Of a stretch of 64,000 nucleotides of DNA, positions 55,753 through 63,858 are shown piece by piece; position 1 is the stretch's first letter; every line of letters begins with the position of its first letter. The notes under the pieces are model-generated. The model ran no database searches. It was not told where the DNA came from and saw nothing but the letters and a program-made list of their open reading frames with translations. The stretch is from assembly GCF_007995155.1 (NCBI RefSeq), contig NZ_CP042593.1, forward strand, positions 414,001 to 478,000, read 5' to 3'. This stretch comes from Cytobacillus dafuensis (lineage in GTDB: Bacteria > Bacillota > Bacilli > Bacillales > Cytobacillaceae). The position numbers and the translations under genes were made by a program.

Positions 55753-55769
55753 TGAATGAAAGTCAGTCA
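55753..55769. promoter_or_regulatory. Predicted TetR operator O2
   Basis: Exact copy of the 17-mer at 55045, sharing also flanking bases (AATGAATGAAAGTCAGTCAT), placed 17 nt before the SMR start codon. Confidence 0.75.
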
Positions 55770-55786
55770 TCTTAGAGGAGGATACT

Positions 55787-56125
55787 ATGAAAGATAAAGC
55801 TTGGTTTTATGTTTTTCTAACGTGTTTTTTTGAGTTAATTTGGGTGTATGGATTTAATGTCGCAAATAGCTGGTGGCATTGGGTGATTATTATCGGAATT
55901 ATCCTTATTGATTTTCACTTTCTTCCTAAAGCATGTGAAAACCTTCCTACTGGAACGGTATATGCTGTTTTTGCTGGGGTTGGTACAATCGGAACAGTGC
56001 TAATGGATGTATTCCTTTTCGGAGAAAGCTTTAGCTTGGGGAAAGTTTTGTTTATAGTCATTTTAATTGTTGGCGTAATTGGGTTAAATATTGCTGATAA
56101 CAAAGAAGAAAAGGAGGCCGTTTAA
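55787..56125 (+). CDS. SMR-family exporter subunit 1 (YkkC-like)
   Basis: 112 residues, four membrane helices. Conserved membrane Glu in FFELIWVYGFNVA (about 17), LPTGTVYAVFAGVGTIGTVL and FGESFSLGKVLFI follow small multidrug resistance proteins. C-terminal tail is charged (DNKEEKEAV), as in one partner of paired SMR exporters such as YkkCD. Works as a proton-coupled exporter of cations, probably only with the next gene's product. ATG at 55787 after AGAGGAGG. Confidence 0.9.
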   Translation: MKDKAWFYVFLTCFFELIWVYGFNVANSWWHWVIIIGIILIDFHFLPKACENLPTGTVYAVFAGVGTIGTVLMDVFLFGESFSLGKVLFIVILIVGVIGLNIADNKEEKEAV

Positions 56126-56126
56126 T

Positions 56127-56441
56127 ATGGGCTGGTTACTGGTTTTAATTGCTGCTGCTAGTGAAATTGCTGGTGCGATTGGTTTGAAATTGTACAGTCA
56201 GCAAAAATCGCTAAAAAACGGCCTTCTATATATAGGTGGATTTGGTGCCTCATTTGTTTTTTTATATGCATCCTTCAATTATTTGCAGGTCAGTATCGCC
56301 TATGCAGTTTGGATTGGTATCGGTACAGCAGGTGCAGTTTTATTAAACATGCTTCTTTTTGGCGAATCCAAAAACAGGGGTCGAATTATAAGTTTGGGAT
56401 TAATTATTATTGGCGTAGTAGGTTTGAAGGCTTTGTCGTAG
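56127..56441 (+). CDS. SMR-family exporter subunit 2 (YkkD-like)
   Basis: 104 residues from ATG at 56127 with AAAGGAGG overlapping the end of subunit 1; one base separates stop and start. Four helices, conserved Glu in AAASEIAGAIGLKLY (about 13), YAVWIGIGTAGAVLLNMLLF and ending GVVGLKALS. The short tails and lack of charge contrast with subunit 1, typical of antiparallel heterodimers. The frame opens upstream inside subunit 1 but without a site. Confidence 0.9.
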   Translation: MGWLLVLIAAASEIAGAIGLKLYSQQKSLKNGLLYIGGFGASFVFLYASFNYLQVSIAYAVWIGIGTAGAVLLNMLLFGESKNRGRIISLGLIIIGVVGLKALS

Positions 56442-56455
56442 AATTCCTTTCTTAT

Positions 56456-56549
56456 TTGAACAGAATACATCTTGATAAGATACTATTTTTCTAATATCAC
56501 ATAATGGTAAAATATAACTTAAATGACCTTCAAGATGTATTTCGTTCAA
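56456..56549. promoter_or_regulatory. Long inverted repeat in the lnrJ leader
   Basis: TTGAACAGAATACATCTTGA (56456-56475) and TCAAGATGTATTTCGTTCAA (56530-56549) are 18/20 complementary, 54 nt apart, ending 4 nt before the ribosome site. Could be a two-site operator or an RNA stem that affects initiation. Confidence 0.65.
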
Positions 56550-56567
56550 ATGTAAGGAGGAACTACT

Positions 56568-57674
56568 ATTTTTCCCTTTTTAATTCGATTTTTTCTTTAT
56601 ATAAGTTTATGGGTTGGATTGTTTATATCTCCTGAACAATTAGCTAATAAGGAATTATCCTTGTTATTATTGCTTTGTGCAAGTTCGATTATTCTCTTTT
56701 TTCTTATTCCTATCTATAAAACTAGTTTGGTTCTCTTTTCATCGATGCTCACCCTTGTATTTTTTTCTATTATTTTTGTGGACATAAAGAGTTTGTATTA
56801 TGGAGAATTGCTCTATCTATACATAGCTATAGAAGCGGCATTTTTTGTTCAACGACATTCCTTTTACATCATACTTGGTGTATATACGATTTTTTCAGTT
56901 ATCACTCTTTTTATTCATGATAGCTTGACGATTGAATCGGTTCTGGCAGTTGGCTTCATGAGTGCTCTTCTTTATTTGTTATGGAGGAAAATTGGAGAGC
57001 GCGCGGAATTATTTTTTGTACATAATGAGGTTATTTTAGAATATCGACAGCTTAAGAGGAAGGCTCTTGAAAATGAAAGTATGGCTCGGTTGGAAGAACG
57101 GACTCGGATTTCGCGTGAGATTCATGATTCAGTTGGTCATAAATTAACAGCGGTGCTAATGCAGCTTGAAATGATGTCAATGGAGGTTAATGATCCGCGG
57201 TTAGTAACCATTAAGAAAGAGGTGCGCGATAGTTTAGAAGAAATAAGACTAGCTGTTCGTACATTGAACCAAGACGAAGCGGCAGGACTTACTTCCGTCC
57301 TCCAGCTTATTCGAAAGCTTGAAACGGAGAGTCATATTTCTATTAACTTCACAACGAAACATGGCATTTTGTCTGCAAAGCTATCAAATGATCAAAGTAT
57401 TGTTTTATACCGTGTGCTTCAAGAAGCGCTTACGAATGCAATGCGTTATGCTGCTTCACGTGAGGTCATGGTTACTCTTGGAAGAACGGCTGTTGGTCAT
57501 TTTCATATAAATATTCAAAATCGCATTAATAACGCTCAACCTTTTCAGCCGGGGTTTGGCTTGCAAAATATGAGAGAGCGGCTGGATGAAATCGGGGGTA
57601 GCGTGCAGGCATATCAAACGGAGGGGTTTTTTATTGTTGATGCATCTTTTCCATTGAAGGGAGATGGCTTATAA
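56568..57674 (+). CDS. lnrJ: LnrJ/YfiJ-like sensor histidine kinase (probable ATT start)
   Basis: About 368 residues if translation starts at ATT 56568, which lies 7 nt after a perfect AAGGAGG; the extra 17 residues (FPFLIRFFLYISLWVGLF) make a membrane helix that TTG at 56619 would cut away. About six membrane helices fill residues 1-135, followed by a coiled linker, the HisKA_3 box TRISREIHDSVGHKLTAVLM and an HATPase domain with GLQNMRERLDEIGG. Order with the next genes equals B. subtilis yfiJKLMN (lnrJKLMN), the linearmycin-sensing and export system. Confidence 0.82.
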   Translation: MFPFLIRFFLYISLWVGLFISPEQLANKELSLLLLLCASSIILFFLIPIYKTSLVLFSSMLTLVFFSIIFVDIKSLYYGELLYLYIAIEAAFFVQRHSFYIILGVYTIFSVITLFIHDSLTIESVLAVGFMSALLYLLWRKIGERAELFFVHNEVILEYRQLKRKALENESMARLEERTRISREIHDSVGHKLTAVLMQLEMMSMEVNDPRLVTIKKEVRDSLEEIRLAVRTLNQDEAAGLTSVLQLIRKLETESHISINFTTKHGILSAKLSNDQSIVLYRVLQEALTNAMRYAASREVMVTLGRTAVGHFHINIQNRINNAQPFQPGFGLQNMRERLDEIGGSVQAYQTEGFFIVDASFPLKGDGL

Positions 57675-58310
57675 ATGAAAAAAATTCTGCTAGTAGAAGA
57701 TCAGGTTATTGTTCGCCAAGGGATAAAAATGATGATTGAGCAGGAAAAAAGCTTACAGGTAGTGGCAGAAGCTGGAGATGGAATGGAAGCTATATCGAAA
57801 ATGGAACTTCATGCTATTGACTGTGTTGTGATGGATATACGGATGCCGGTCATGAATGGAATTGAAGCTGCACGCATCATGAAACAGAGATGGCCTCATG
57901 TAAAAATTTTAATGCTGACCACCTTTAATGATGATGAGTATGCCCTTCAGTCTTTAAAAGATGGGGTCAATGGATTTTTGTTAAAAACGGCGGAGCGTGA
58001 AGAATTGATTAAGGCGATTTTAAGCTGCATAGATGGAGGTATGCCACTCAATCAAGAAGTAACAGCAAAGGTTATGCCGCGATTGCTTTTACAAAAAAAG
58101 AAGGAAGCAGCGGATATTCCTTTAACACCAAGAGAATTAGCGATAGCCCGATGTGTCGGTAATGAGATGACGAATAAGGAAATTGCAGATGAATTGCATT
58201 TATCGATTGGAACAGTAAAAAATCATATTACCGCCATTTTACAAAAACTTGAATTGCGTGACCGTACACAGCTGGCAATCTTTGCAGTGAAGAATGATTT
58301 ATCTGAATAA
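57675..58310 (+). CDS. lnrK: LnrK/YfiK-like NarL-family response regulator
   Basis: 211 residues; start codon follows the kinase stop directly. Receiver domain with phospho-acceptor Asp54 in CVVMDIRMPVMNGIEA and KILMLTTFNDDEYA; LuxR-type HTH at about 145-205 (LTPRELAIARCVGNEMTNKE, LSIGTVKNHITAILQKL). Would activate the ABC exporter genes downstream when phosphorylated by LnrJ. Ribosome site AAGGGAGAT lies within the kinase end. Confidence 0.9.
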   Translation: MKKILLVEDQVIVRQGIKMMIEQEKSLQVVAEAGDGMEAISKMELHAIDCVVMDIRMPVMNGIEAARIMKQRWPHVKILMLTTFNDDEYALQSLKDGVNGFLLKTAEREELIKAILSCIDGGMPLNQEVTAKVMPRLLLQKKKEAADIPLTPRELAIARCVGNEMTNKEIADELHLSIGTVKNHITAILQKLELRDRTQLAIFAVKNDLSE

Positions 58311-58360
58311 GATACTGGCGGAATGATTAAAGGAAAGTTTGTATATCGTTTATTTAGGAA

Positions 58361-58399
58361 GAGTCTTTTGAAGTATTTTACTTTGGAGGGCTTTTTTTA
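58361..58399 (+). terminator. Terminator after lnrK
   Basis: AGTCTTTTGAAGT pairs (with G-U pairs) with ACTTTGGAGGGCT, followed by TTTTTT. It splits lnrJK from lnrLMN. Confidence 0.75.
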
Positions 58400-58442
58400 G
58401 TGGCAAAATCACTTTATGCGAAAATGGTAACACAAGTTATTA

Positions 58443-58900
58443 AATAGACCATTTCAAAGCAAAAGTCTACATCAAGTGTTCATAAAGGAAAATAAATAGA
58501 CCACTTCAAATCAAAAAATCGTATCAAGTGGTCATAAAAGCAATTAAATAGGCCATTCCAAAGCGGAAAATCGCATCAAGTGGTCATAAAAGCAATTAAA
58601 TAGACCACTTCAAAGCGGAAAATCGCATCAAATGGTCATAAAAGCAATTAAATAGACCACTCCAAATCAAATAATCGCATCAAGTGGTCATAAAAGCGAT
58701 TAAATAGACCACTTCAAATCAGAAAATCGCATCAAGTGGTCATTAAAGCCATGAAATAGACCATTCCAAATCAGAAAATCGCATCAAGTGGTCATAAAAG
58801 ACATGAAATAGACCATTCCAAAGCAGAAAATTGCATTAAGTGGTCATAAAAGCCATGAAATAGACCATTCCAAAACACAAACCCGCATCAAGTGGTTTAT
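58443..58900. repeat. Tandem array of nine 52-bp hairpin units
   Basis: GACC (or GGCC) starts units at 58447, 58499, 58551, 58603, 58655, 58707, 58759, 58811 and 58863, an exact 52-bp period. Each unit has 8-bp arms GACCACTT...AAGTGGTC around a 19-nt loop with CAAATCAGAAAATCG. Same period and layout as the 8.9-kb array but a different arm sequence. Lies between lnrK and lnrL. Confidence 0.92.
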
Positions 58901-59057
58901 AAGCTTAGGCTAAGCAACTACCTCACATAGTGCTCTTCAAAGCTCACTTAAATGATAATGACTGAGGTCATGGTTAGGAGAATCATTTTGTGACGGAGGT
59001 GAGTGGGAAAGGGAATGCCTTTAGAATAAGATGAAGTTACTGAAAGGGGGAATAACA

Positions 59058-59990
59058 ATGCTTGAAGCGATTGATATTACAAAACAATTTAAGAAAAAGA
59101 AAGTTGTTGATGGGCTGAACATGTATATCGAGAGTGGGGAGACGGTTGGGCTATTAGGTCCGAATGGGGCAGGAAAGTCGACGACCATTTCGATGATTTC
59201 ATCGCTCGTTCCTCCAACTTCTGGTGATGTGCGGTTTCACAAGCAAAGTATTTTGAAGAATCCGCAGGAGCTTCGCCGTGTGCTCGGAGTCGTGCCACAG
59301 GAAATAGCTTTATACAATGATTTAACCGCAAAGGAAAATTTGCTTTTTTTTGGCCGAATACATCATATGTCAGGTAAGCAGCTTCAGAAAAAGGTGGATG
59401 AAGTGCTGGAGTTAATTGGCCTATCTGAACAAAAAAAGGTGATCACGAAGCATTTTTCTGGAGGAATGAAGCGCAGATTGAATATTGGTGCGAGCTTAAT
59501 GCATGACCCTGAAATGATCATTATGGATGAACCGACGGTAGGAATCGATCCCCAGTCCCGTAATCATATTTTAGAAACAGTGAAGCGGTTAAATCAAGAG
59601 ATTGGGATGTCCATTCTGTATACGAGTCACTATATGGAAGAGGTCGAATTCATATGTGATCGTATTTATATTATGGATCAAGGTCGAATCATTGCTGCAG
59701 GGACAAAGGATGAAATCAAAAGCATTCTATCAGCGGAAAAAACGCTAATCATCAAAGTTGAACAGCCAAATGAAAAATTTGTCCAAAGTATCAGGCAGGA
59801 AGCGATCGTGAAGGAAGTCCAAAGCTCTGGAAATATGATTACTATTGTCATTCCTAAAGAAGTAAACCTGTTTGCTCGTCTTTTTCAGTTAGCAGAAGGG
59901 ACGGAAACGACGATCCAGTCCATTGAGGCACAAACCCCAACCCTTGAAGATGTATTTTTGCATCTTACTGGTCGGGCGCTACGGAATTAG
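59058..59990 (+). CDS. lnrL: LnrL/YfiL-like ABC transporter ATPase
   Basis: 310 residues from ATG at 59058 after AAAGGGGGAA (an upstream ATG at 59031 lacks a site). Walker A GLLGPNGAGKSTT (about 36-48), Q-loop VVPQEIALYND, signature HFSGGMKRRLN, Walker B MIIMDEPTVGIDP and switch His in YTSHYMEEVE. C-terminal 80 residues are an accessory domain ending in LEDVFLHLTGR, typical of DrrA/YfiL-type exporters. Powers export of linearmycin-like polyenes or other amphiphiles together with LnrM and LnrN. Confidence 0.9.
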   Translation: MLEAIDITKQFKKKKVVDGLNMYIESGETVGLLGPNGAGKSTTISMISSLVPPTSGDVRFHKQSILKNPQELRRVLGVVPQEIALYNDLTAKENLLFFGRIHHMSGKQLQKKVDEVLELIGLSEQKKVITKHFSGGMKRRLNIGASLMHDPEMIIMDEPTVGIDPQSRNHILETVKRLNQEIGMSILYTSHYMEEVEFICDRIYIMDQGRIIAAGTKDEIKSILSAEKTLIIKVEQPNEKFVQSIRQEAIVKEVQSSGNMITIVIPKEVNLFARLFQLAEGTETTIQSIEAQTPTLEDVFLHLTGRALRN

Positions 59991-60002
59991 GGGGGGATTG
60001 TT

Positions 60003-61277
60003 GTGTTTACCGCTTTCTTGAAAAAGCAGTTACTCGTTTTTATACGAAACCCTGAGGTAATCATCACTCAACTTGTCATGCCTCTGGTGCTTATTACGAT
60101 TTTGGGATTTGCATTAGGAGGATTGTTTGAGGGAGAGAAGTCGCCAATTGAAGTGAAGGTGGCTTATGTTTCTCATGGAAACGAAGAGGATGACACAGAG
60201 GAATTTAAAACCTTCCTGCAAAAAAGTCGGCTAGCTCCTGAAGCCATCGCAGGGATTGAAGAACAAATGGATACGTTGCTGCCATTAAAAATATTAAGAG
60301 AAGACGTTCTTGAAAATGAGAAATTGAAAGAATTTGTTCTTGTTAAGGAAGTTGAACCTGAAAAATTGGCTGAGTTAAAGAAGAATAAAGACTATGCAGT
60401 GATCATTGAAGTGCCAGAGAAGTTCACTTATCATTTTCTAATGTCTGTCTTTTTCCCATCTGAGCCGACATCTGAAAAACCCGAATTGAAGCTTTATCAA
60501 AATGAAGCTCGCGAGCTTGCCACCCAATTGGTTACCGATATTATAGAGGAATTCCAACATCAATATACACTTCAAACAGCTTTAGCAAAAAAAGGTATAC
60601 CGATGAATCCGGAGATGAAGCAACCAGCTGAATCTGAGGTATCCATTCAGAGTATATCTGCTGTTAAATCTGTTTCAGCCATTGCGTATTACACAATTGG
60701 TATTAGTATGATGTTCGTTCTCTATGTTGCATCCATGGCCGGTACATTTGCTTTTGCAGAGAAAGAATCAAATGTTTATACACGATTTATCCTTTCAGGA
60801 GCATCTAGAACCTCTTATTTAATGGGTACATTTATATCAGCTATTATCATTGCTTTTATCCAGTTATTGCTCCTATTTGGGTTTTCATTTCTTGCATACG
60901 GTGTAAAATGGGATGACTTATCCAGCTTCTTGGCCATTACGATTTGTATTGCCATAGCGGTTGGAGGCTTCGCAGCTCTTGTCACATCATTAAATTATCG
61001 CTTTCATTCTCAAACTTTTTCAAATTTCTTTTCATCTATTATCGTAACCATTTTTGCTTTATTGGGCGGAACCTTCGTCCCTGTCAAAGATTTGTCTGAA
61101 ACAGTTGCAGAAATTGGAAAATTTACACCAAATGGAGCAGCGATGAATGCCTATTTAAACATATATCAAGGCTATGGAATTGAAACAGTGATTCCTCAGC
61201 TAGTGACGCTCTGCATCTGTGGAATTGTGTTAGCTGTTATTGGTGTGTTCATTTTCCCGAAAGAGGTGAGACAGTAA
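60003..61277 (+). CDS. lnrM: LnrM/YfiM-like ABC-2 permease
   Basis: 424 residues; GTG at 60003 after GGGGGG. One N-terminal helix (about 18-40), a large extracytoplasmic region (45-225), then five helices in the ABC2_membrane part (about 228-420), with NVYTRFILSGASRTSYLMGT and ALLGGTFVPVKDL. Its stop overlaps the next start by one base (ATGGG at 61277), so LnrM and LnrN are coupled and should form a heterodimer. Confidence 0.9.
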   Translation: MFTAFLKKQLLVFIRNPEVIITQLVMPLVLITILGFALGGLFEGEKSPIEVKVAYVSHGNEEDDTEEFKTFLQKSRLAPEAIAGIEEQMDTLLPLKILREDVLENEKLKEFVLVKEVEPEKLAELKKNKDYAVIIEVPEKFTYHFLMSVFFPSEPTSEKPELKLYQNEARELATQLVTDIIEEFQHQYTLQTALAKKGIPMNPEMKQPAESEVSIQSISAVKSVSAIAYYTIGISMMFVLYVASMAGTFAFAEKESNVYTRFILSGASRTSYLMGTFISAIIIAFIQLLLLFGFSFLAYGVKWDDLSSFLAITICIAIAVGGFAALVTSLNYRFHSQTFSNFFSSIIVTIFALLGGTFVPVKDLSETVAEIGKFTPNGAAMNAYLNIYQGYGIETVIPQLVTLCICGIVLAVIGVFIFPKEVRQ

Positions 61278-62377
61278 TGGGTGGTTTACTATTAGCAAAA
61301 ATGCAGCGATTTCTTCGTAAACCATGGACCTTTATCATCATGGTGCTCTTTACACTCGTATTTGCATATTTTATGGGTGGTAACAATGGAACACAAACCA
61401 TTCCAATTGCTGCGGAAGGTGAAAATGAAATCTCGTCTTCATTGCTAGAGCAATTAAACACTTCAGATGAACTTGTTTTTCAGTCTGTTACTGAGGAGGA
61501 GCTGCGGAATCAGGTGCAAGGGAATGAGGTGGACGCAGGGATACTCCAAAATAACAAGGGTTATAGAATTCTTTATACGGTAGAATCACCCAATGTCACT
61601 TTGATCGAACAGAAGCTCACCCAAATCGTTGCAGAACAAAATGAAAGACAACATCTTCTTGGTACTGGAGAGGAAAATGGATTATCGGAAAAACAGGTGG
61701 ATCAACTATTGATACAAGTGGAAGAAGAACCACTATTTCAAATTGGGATGGAAACCTTCCATGGAGGGGAATCCGTTGTTATTGACAGTCGATTACAAGG
61801 GATTTTCGGCTTCTCACTTTTTTTCGTCATCTATACGATTTCGACCCTGGTTGCTGAATTATTTGAGGAAAGACAAATGGGAATCCGTGACCGGCTAATA
61901 TTATCCCCGGTTCGAAAATGGGAAATGTATAGTGCAAATTTAATTTACAGCTTTGTTCTAGGCTATGTACAAATTGTTCTCATTTTTCTTGTATTCCGTT
62001 TTGCGGCAAAGGTTGACTTTTATGGAGGATTTGGAGAGACCTTGGTTGCTCTCATTCCTTATGTATTTTCGATTGTCGCTCTATCTATGTTTCTTACTGG
62101 TTTTGTGAAAAGCATTCGTCAGTTTAATGCGCTTATTCCGCTCATTTCGGTTAGTCTAGCCATGCTAGGTGGAGCTTACTGGCCACTTGAAATTGTCTCT
62201 TCACCTTTCCTACTTGCATTATCAAATATTTCGCCTATTTCCTATGGGATGGAAATTTTAAAGGGTGTTACCATTTATCAGCTGCCATTTTCTGAGCTGT
62301 TATTTCCAATAAGCATGCTGCTTCTAATTGGTGTGGTTTTAATGGGATTGGGGATTAACGGAATGGAGCGGCGCTGA
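61277..62377 (+). CDS. lnrN: LnrN/YfiN-like ABC-2 permease
   Basis: 366 residues, ATG at 61277, ribosome site GAAAGAGGTG inside lnrM. Same layout as LnrM: N-terminal helix (about 15-35), outside domain (40-180), and five or six helices with QMGIRDRLILSPVRKWEMYS and LAMLGGAYWPLEIVSSP. Ends the operon. Confidence 0.9.
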   Translation: MGGLLLAKMQRFLRKPWTFIIMVLFTLVFAYFMGGNNGTQTIPIAAEGENEISSSLLEQLNTSDELVFQSVTEEELRNQVQGNEVDAGILQNNKGYRILYTVESPNVTLIEQKLTQIVAEQNERQHLLGTGEENGLSEKQVDQLLIQVEEEPLFQIGMETFHGGESVVIDSRLQGIFGFSLFFVIYTISTLVAELFEERQMGIRDRLILSPVRKWEMYSANLIYSFVLGYVQIVLIFLVFRFAAKVDFYGGFGETLVALIPYVFSIVALSMFLTGFVKSIRQFNALIPLISVSLAMLGGAYWPLEIVSSPFLLALSNISPISYGMEILKGVTIYQLPFSELLFPISMLLLIGVVLMGLGINGMERR

Positions 62378-62391
62378 AGCTTAAACATATT

Positions 62392-62433
62392 GAAAAGTCT
62401 GTTCCGCATAATTTGCTGGGATGGACTTTTTTG
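62392..62433 (+). terminator. Terminator after lnrN
   Basis: AAAAGTC-TG-TCC pairs with GGGATGGACTTTTTT around GCATAATTTGCT. Confidence 0.8.
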
Positions 62434-62584
62434 ATTTTACGATTTATCAAATCTAGTATGTTATTGGTAAATTATTAATTTTCAAACTATAATGTTATTA
62501 TTAACCAGATGTGACGAGGAGATCATGATAGCTTGCTAGTTTTTTAGAAAGAATAAATCGTTTAAAAGAAAAGAGGAAAATTTC

Positions 62585-63004
62585 TTGGCAGTAAAAGGTA
62601 TAAACCATTTTTTATTCTCTGTTTCCAATCTGGAAAAGTCTATCGAATTTTATAAAAATGTTTTTGATGCAAGGCTGTTAGTTAAAGGAAGAAGCACGGC
62701 TTATTTTGATCTCAATGGTCTATGGCTTGCATTGAATATGGAAAAGGACATTCCTCGTAACGAAATAGCTCAATCCAATACACATATTGCTTTTTCAATT
62801 GATGAAGAGGATTACGATGAGATGTATGACAAACTAAGAAAATTAAACGTTAATATTCTTTCAGGCCGTCCAAGAGATGAAAAAGATAAGAAATCCATTT
62901 ATTTTACCGATCCTGATGGACATAAATTTGAATTTCATACGGGTACTTTGCAGGATCGCTTGGATTATTATAAACATGAAAAGAGTCATATGGAGTTTTT
63001 CTAA
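62585..63004 (+). CDS. fosB: FosB metallothiol transferase (fosfomycin resistance)
   Basis: 139 residues, the standard FosB length. VOC fold with metal ligands His8 (KGINHFLFSV), His67 (NTHIAFSI) and Glu116 (DGHKFEFHTG). The run IYFTDPDGHKFEFHTGTLQD and the C-terminal RLDYYKHEKSHMEFF match Bacillus FosB closely. Opens the fosfomycin epoxide by adding bacillithiol or cysteine. TTG start at 62585 after AAAGAGGAAA. Chromosomal fosB is common in Bacillus. Confidence 0.95.
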   Translation: MAVKGINHFLFSVSNLEKSIEFYKNVFDARLLVKGRSTAYFDLNGLWLALNMEKDIPRNEIAQSNTHIAFSIDEEDYDEMYDKLRKLNVNILSGRPRDEKDKKSIYFTDPDGHKFEFHTGTLQDRLDYYKHEKSHMEFF

Positions 63005-63027
63005 AAAAGCGCTTTAGGATGATGTGT

Positions 63028-63792
63028 ATGGACAAGGATCTTTTGAATGCTGTCGAAGAAGCGATTGAATATATGAAAAATCATTTAGAAGCAGATATTA
63101 CATCTGAGGATCTAGCTGCTAAGTATGGCTACAGTACCTATCATTTCTTGAGAGCTTTTAAGGAAGTGACAGGCGTAACTCCGCGGCACTTTTTATCGGC
63201 ATTACGGATTGAAGCTAGTAAGCAAATGTTAACAAGACCCTCTAACTCGATCCTTAAATCCTTACTAAGTATTGGCTATAAAAGTATAGGCTCCTATAGC
63301 TCTAGATTTAAACAATATGTAGGGCAATCACCAAAGAGATTCAAGTTAGAATACGAGTTTTTATACCAATTTATTAATCTTTACAAAGATAAGAAAAGCT
63401 ATCAAATGATATCGAAAACATCTGCATCTATTACTTGTCATATTAAAGCACCTCCAACATTTAAAGGCTTAGTATTTGTAGGATTATTCCCTCGCCCTAT
63501 TCCAGACCAAAAGCCAGTTTTAGGTACAGTACTACATAATGAAGGGACATGTAAATTTGATCATGTTCCTAATGGCACGTATTATATTTTAGCTGCAGCA
63601 ATACATTGGAGTACAAATCCTATGGATTATTTCATACTCGATAAAGCATTACGTGGAATTTTCGATCAGCCGATAGAGGTTAGGAAAGACACAATTGCTG
63701 AAGTCGAAATACTATTAAGAGACCCACAACCATTTGATCCGCCTATATTAATTAATTTGCCTATGCTTCTTTTTGATAGAGACAAAAAGTAA
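63028..63792 (+). CDS. AraC-family transcriptional regulator with GyrI-like effector domain
   Basis: 254 residues from ATG at 63028 (AGGATG upstream; ATG 63019 is possible but has no site). N-terminal double HTH of about 100 residues: ADITSEDLAAKYGYSTYHFL, RAFKEVTGVTPRHFLSALRI, and GYKSIGSYSSRFKQYVGQSP KRF. The rest (about 135-254) resembles an AraC effector-binding/GyrI-like beta domain (FKGLVFVGLFPRPIP, GTYYILAAAIHW). Such regulators (Rob/SoxS-like with ligand domain) control drug-response genes. Target genes cannot be inferred, though the VOC gene 66 nt downstream is a candidate. Confidence 0.85.
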   Translation: MDKDLLNAVEEAIEYMKNHLEADITSEDLAAKYGYSTYHFLRAFKEVTGVTPRHFLSALRIEASKQMLTRPSNSILKSLLSIGYKSIGSYSSRFKQYVGQSPKRFKLEYEFLYQFINLYKDKKSYQMISKTSASITCHIKAPPTFKGLVFVGLFPRPIPDQKPVLGTVLHNEGTCKFDHVPNGTYYILAAAIHWSTNPMDYFILDKALRGIFDQPIEVRKDTIAEVEILLRDPQPFDPPILINLPMLLFDRDKK

Positions 63793-63858
63793 GCAATCTG
63801 GGAGAAATAATGTGTGGATTTTTCCGATAAAATGAAACTTAAATAAGGAGGAGATGTC

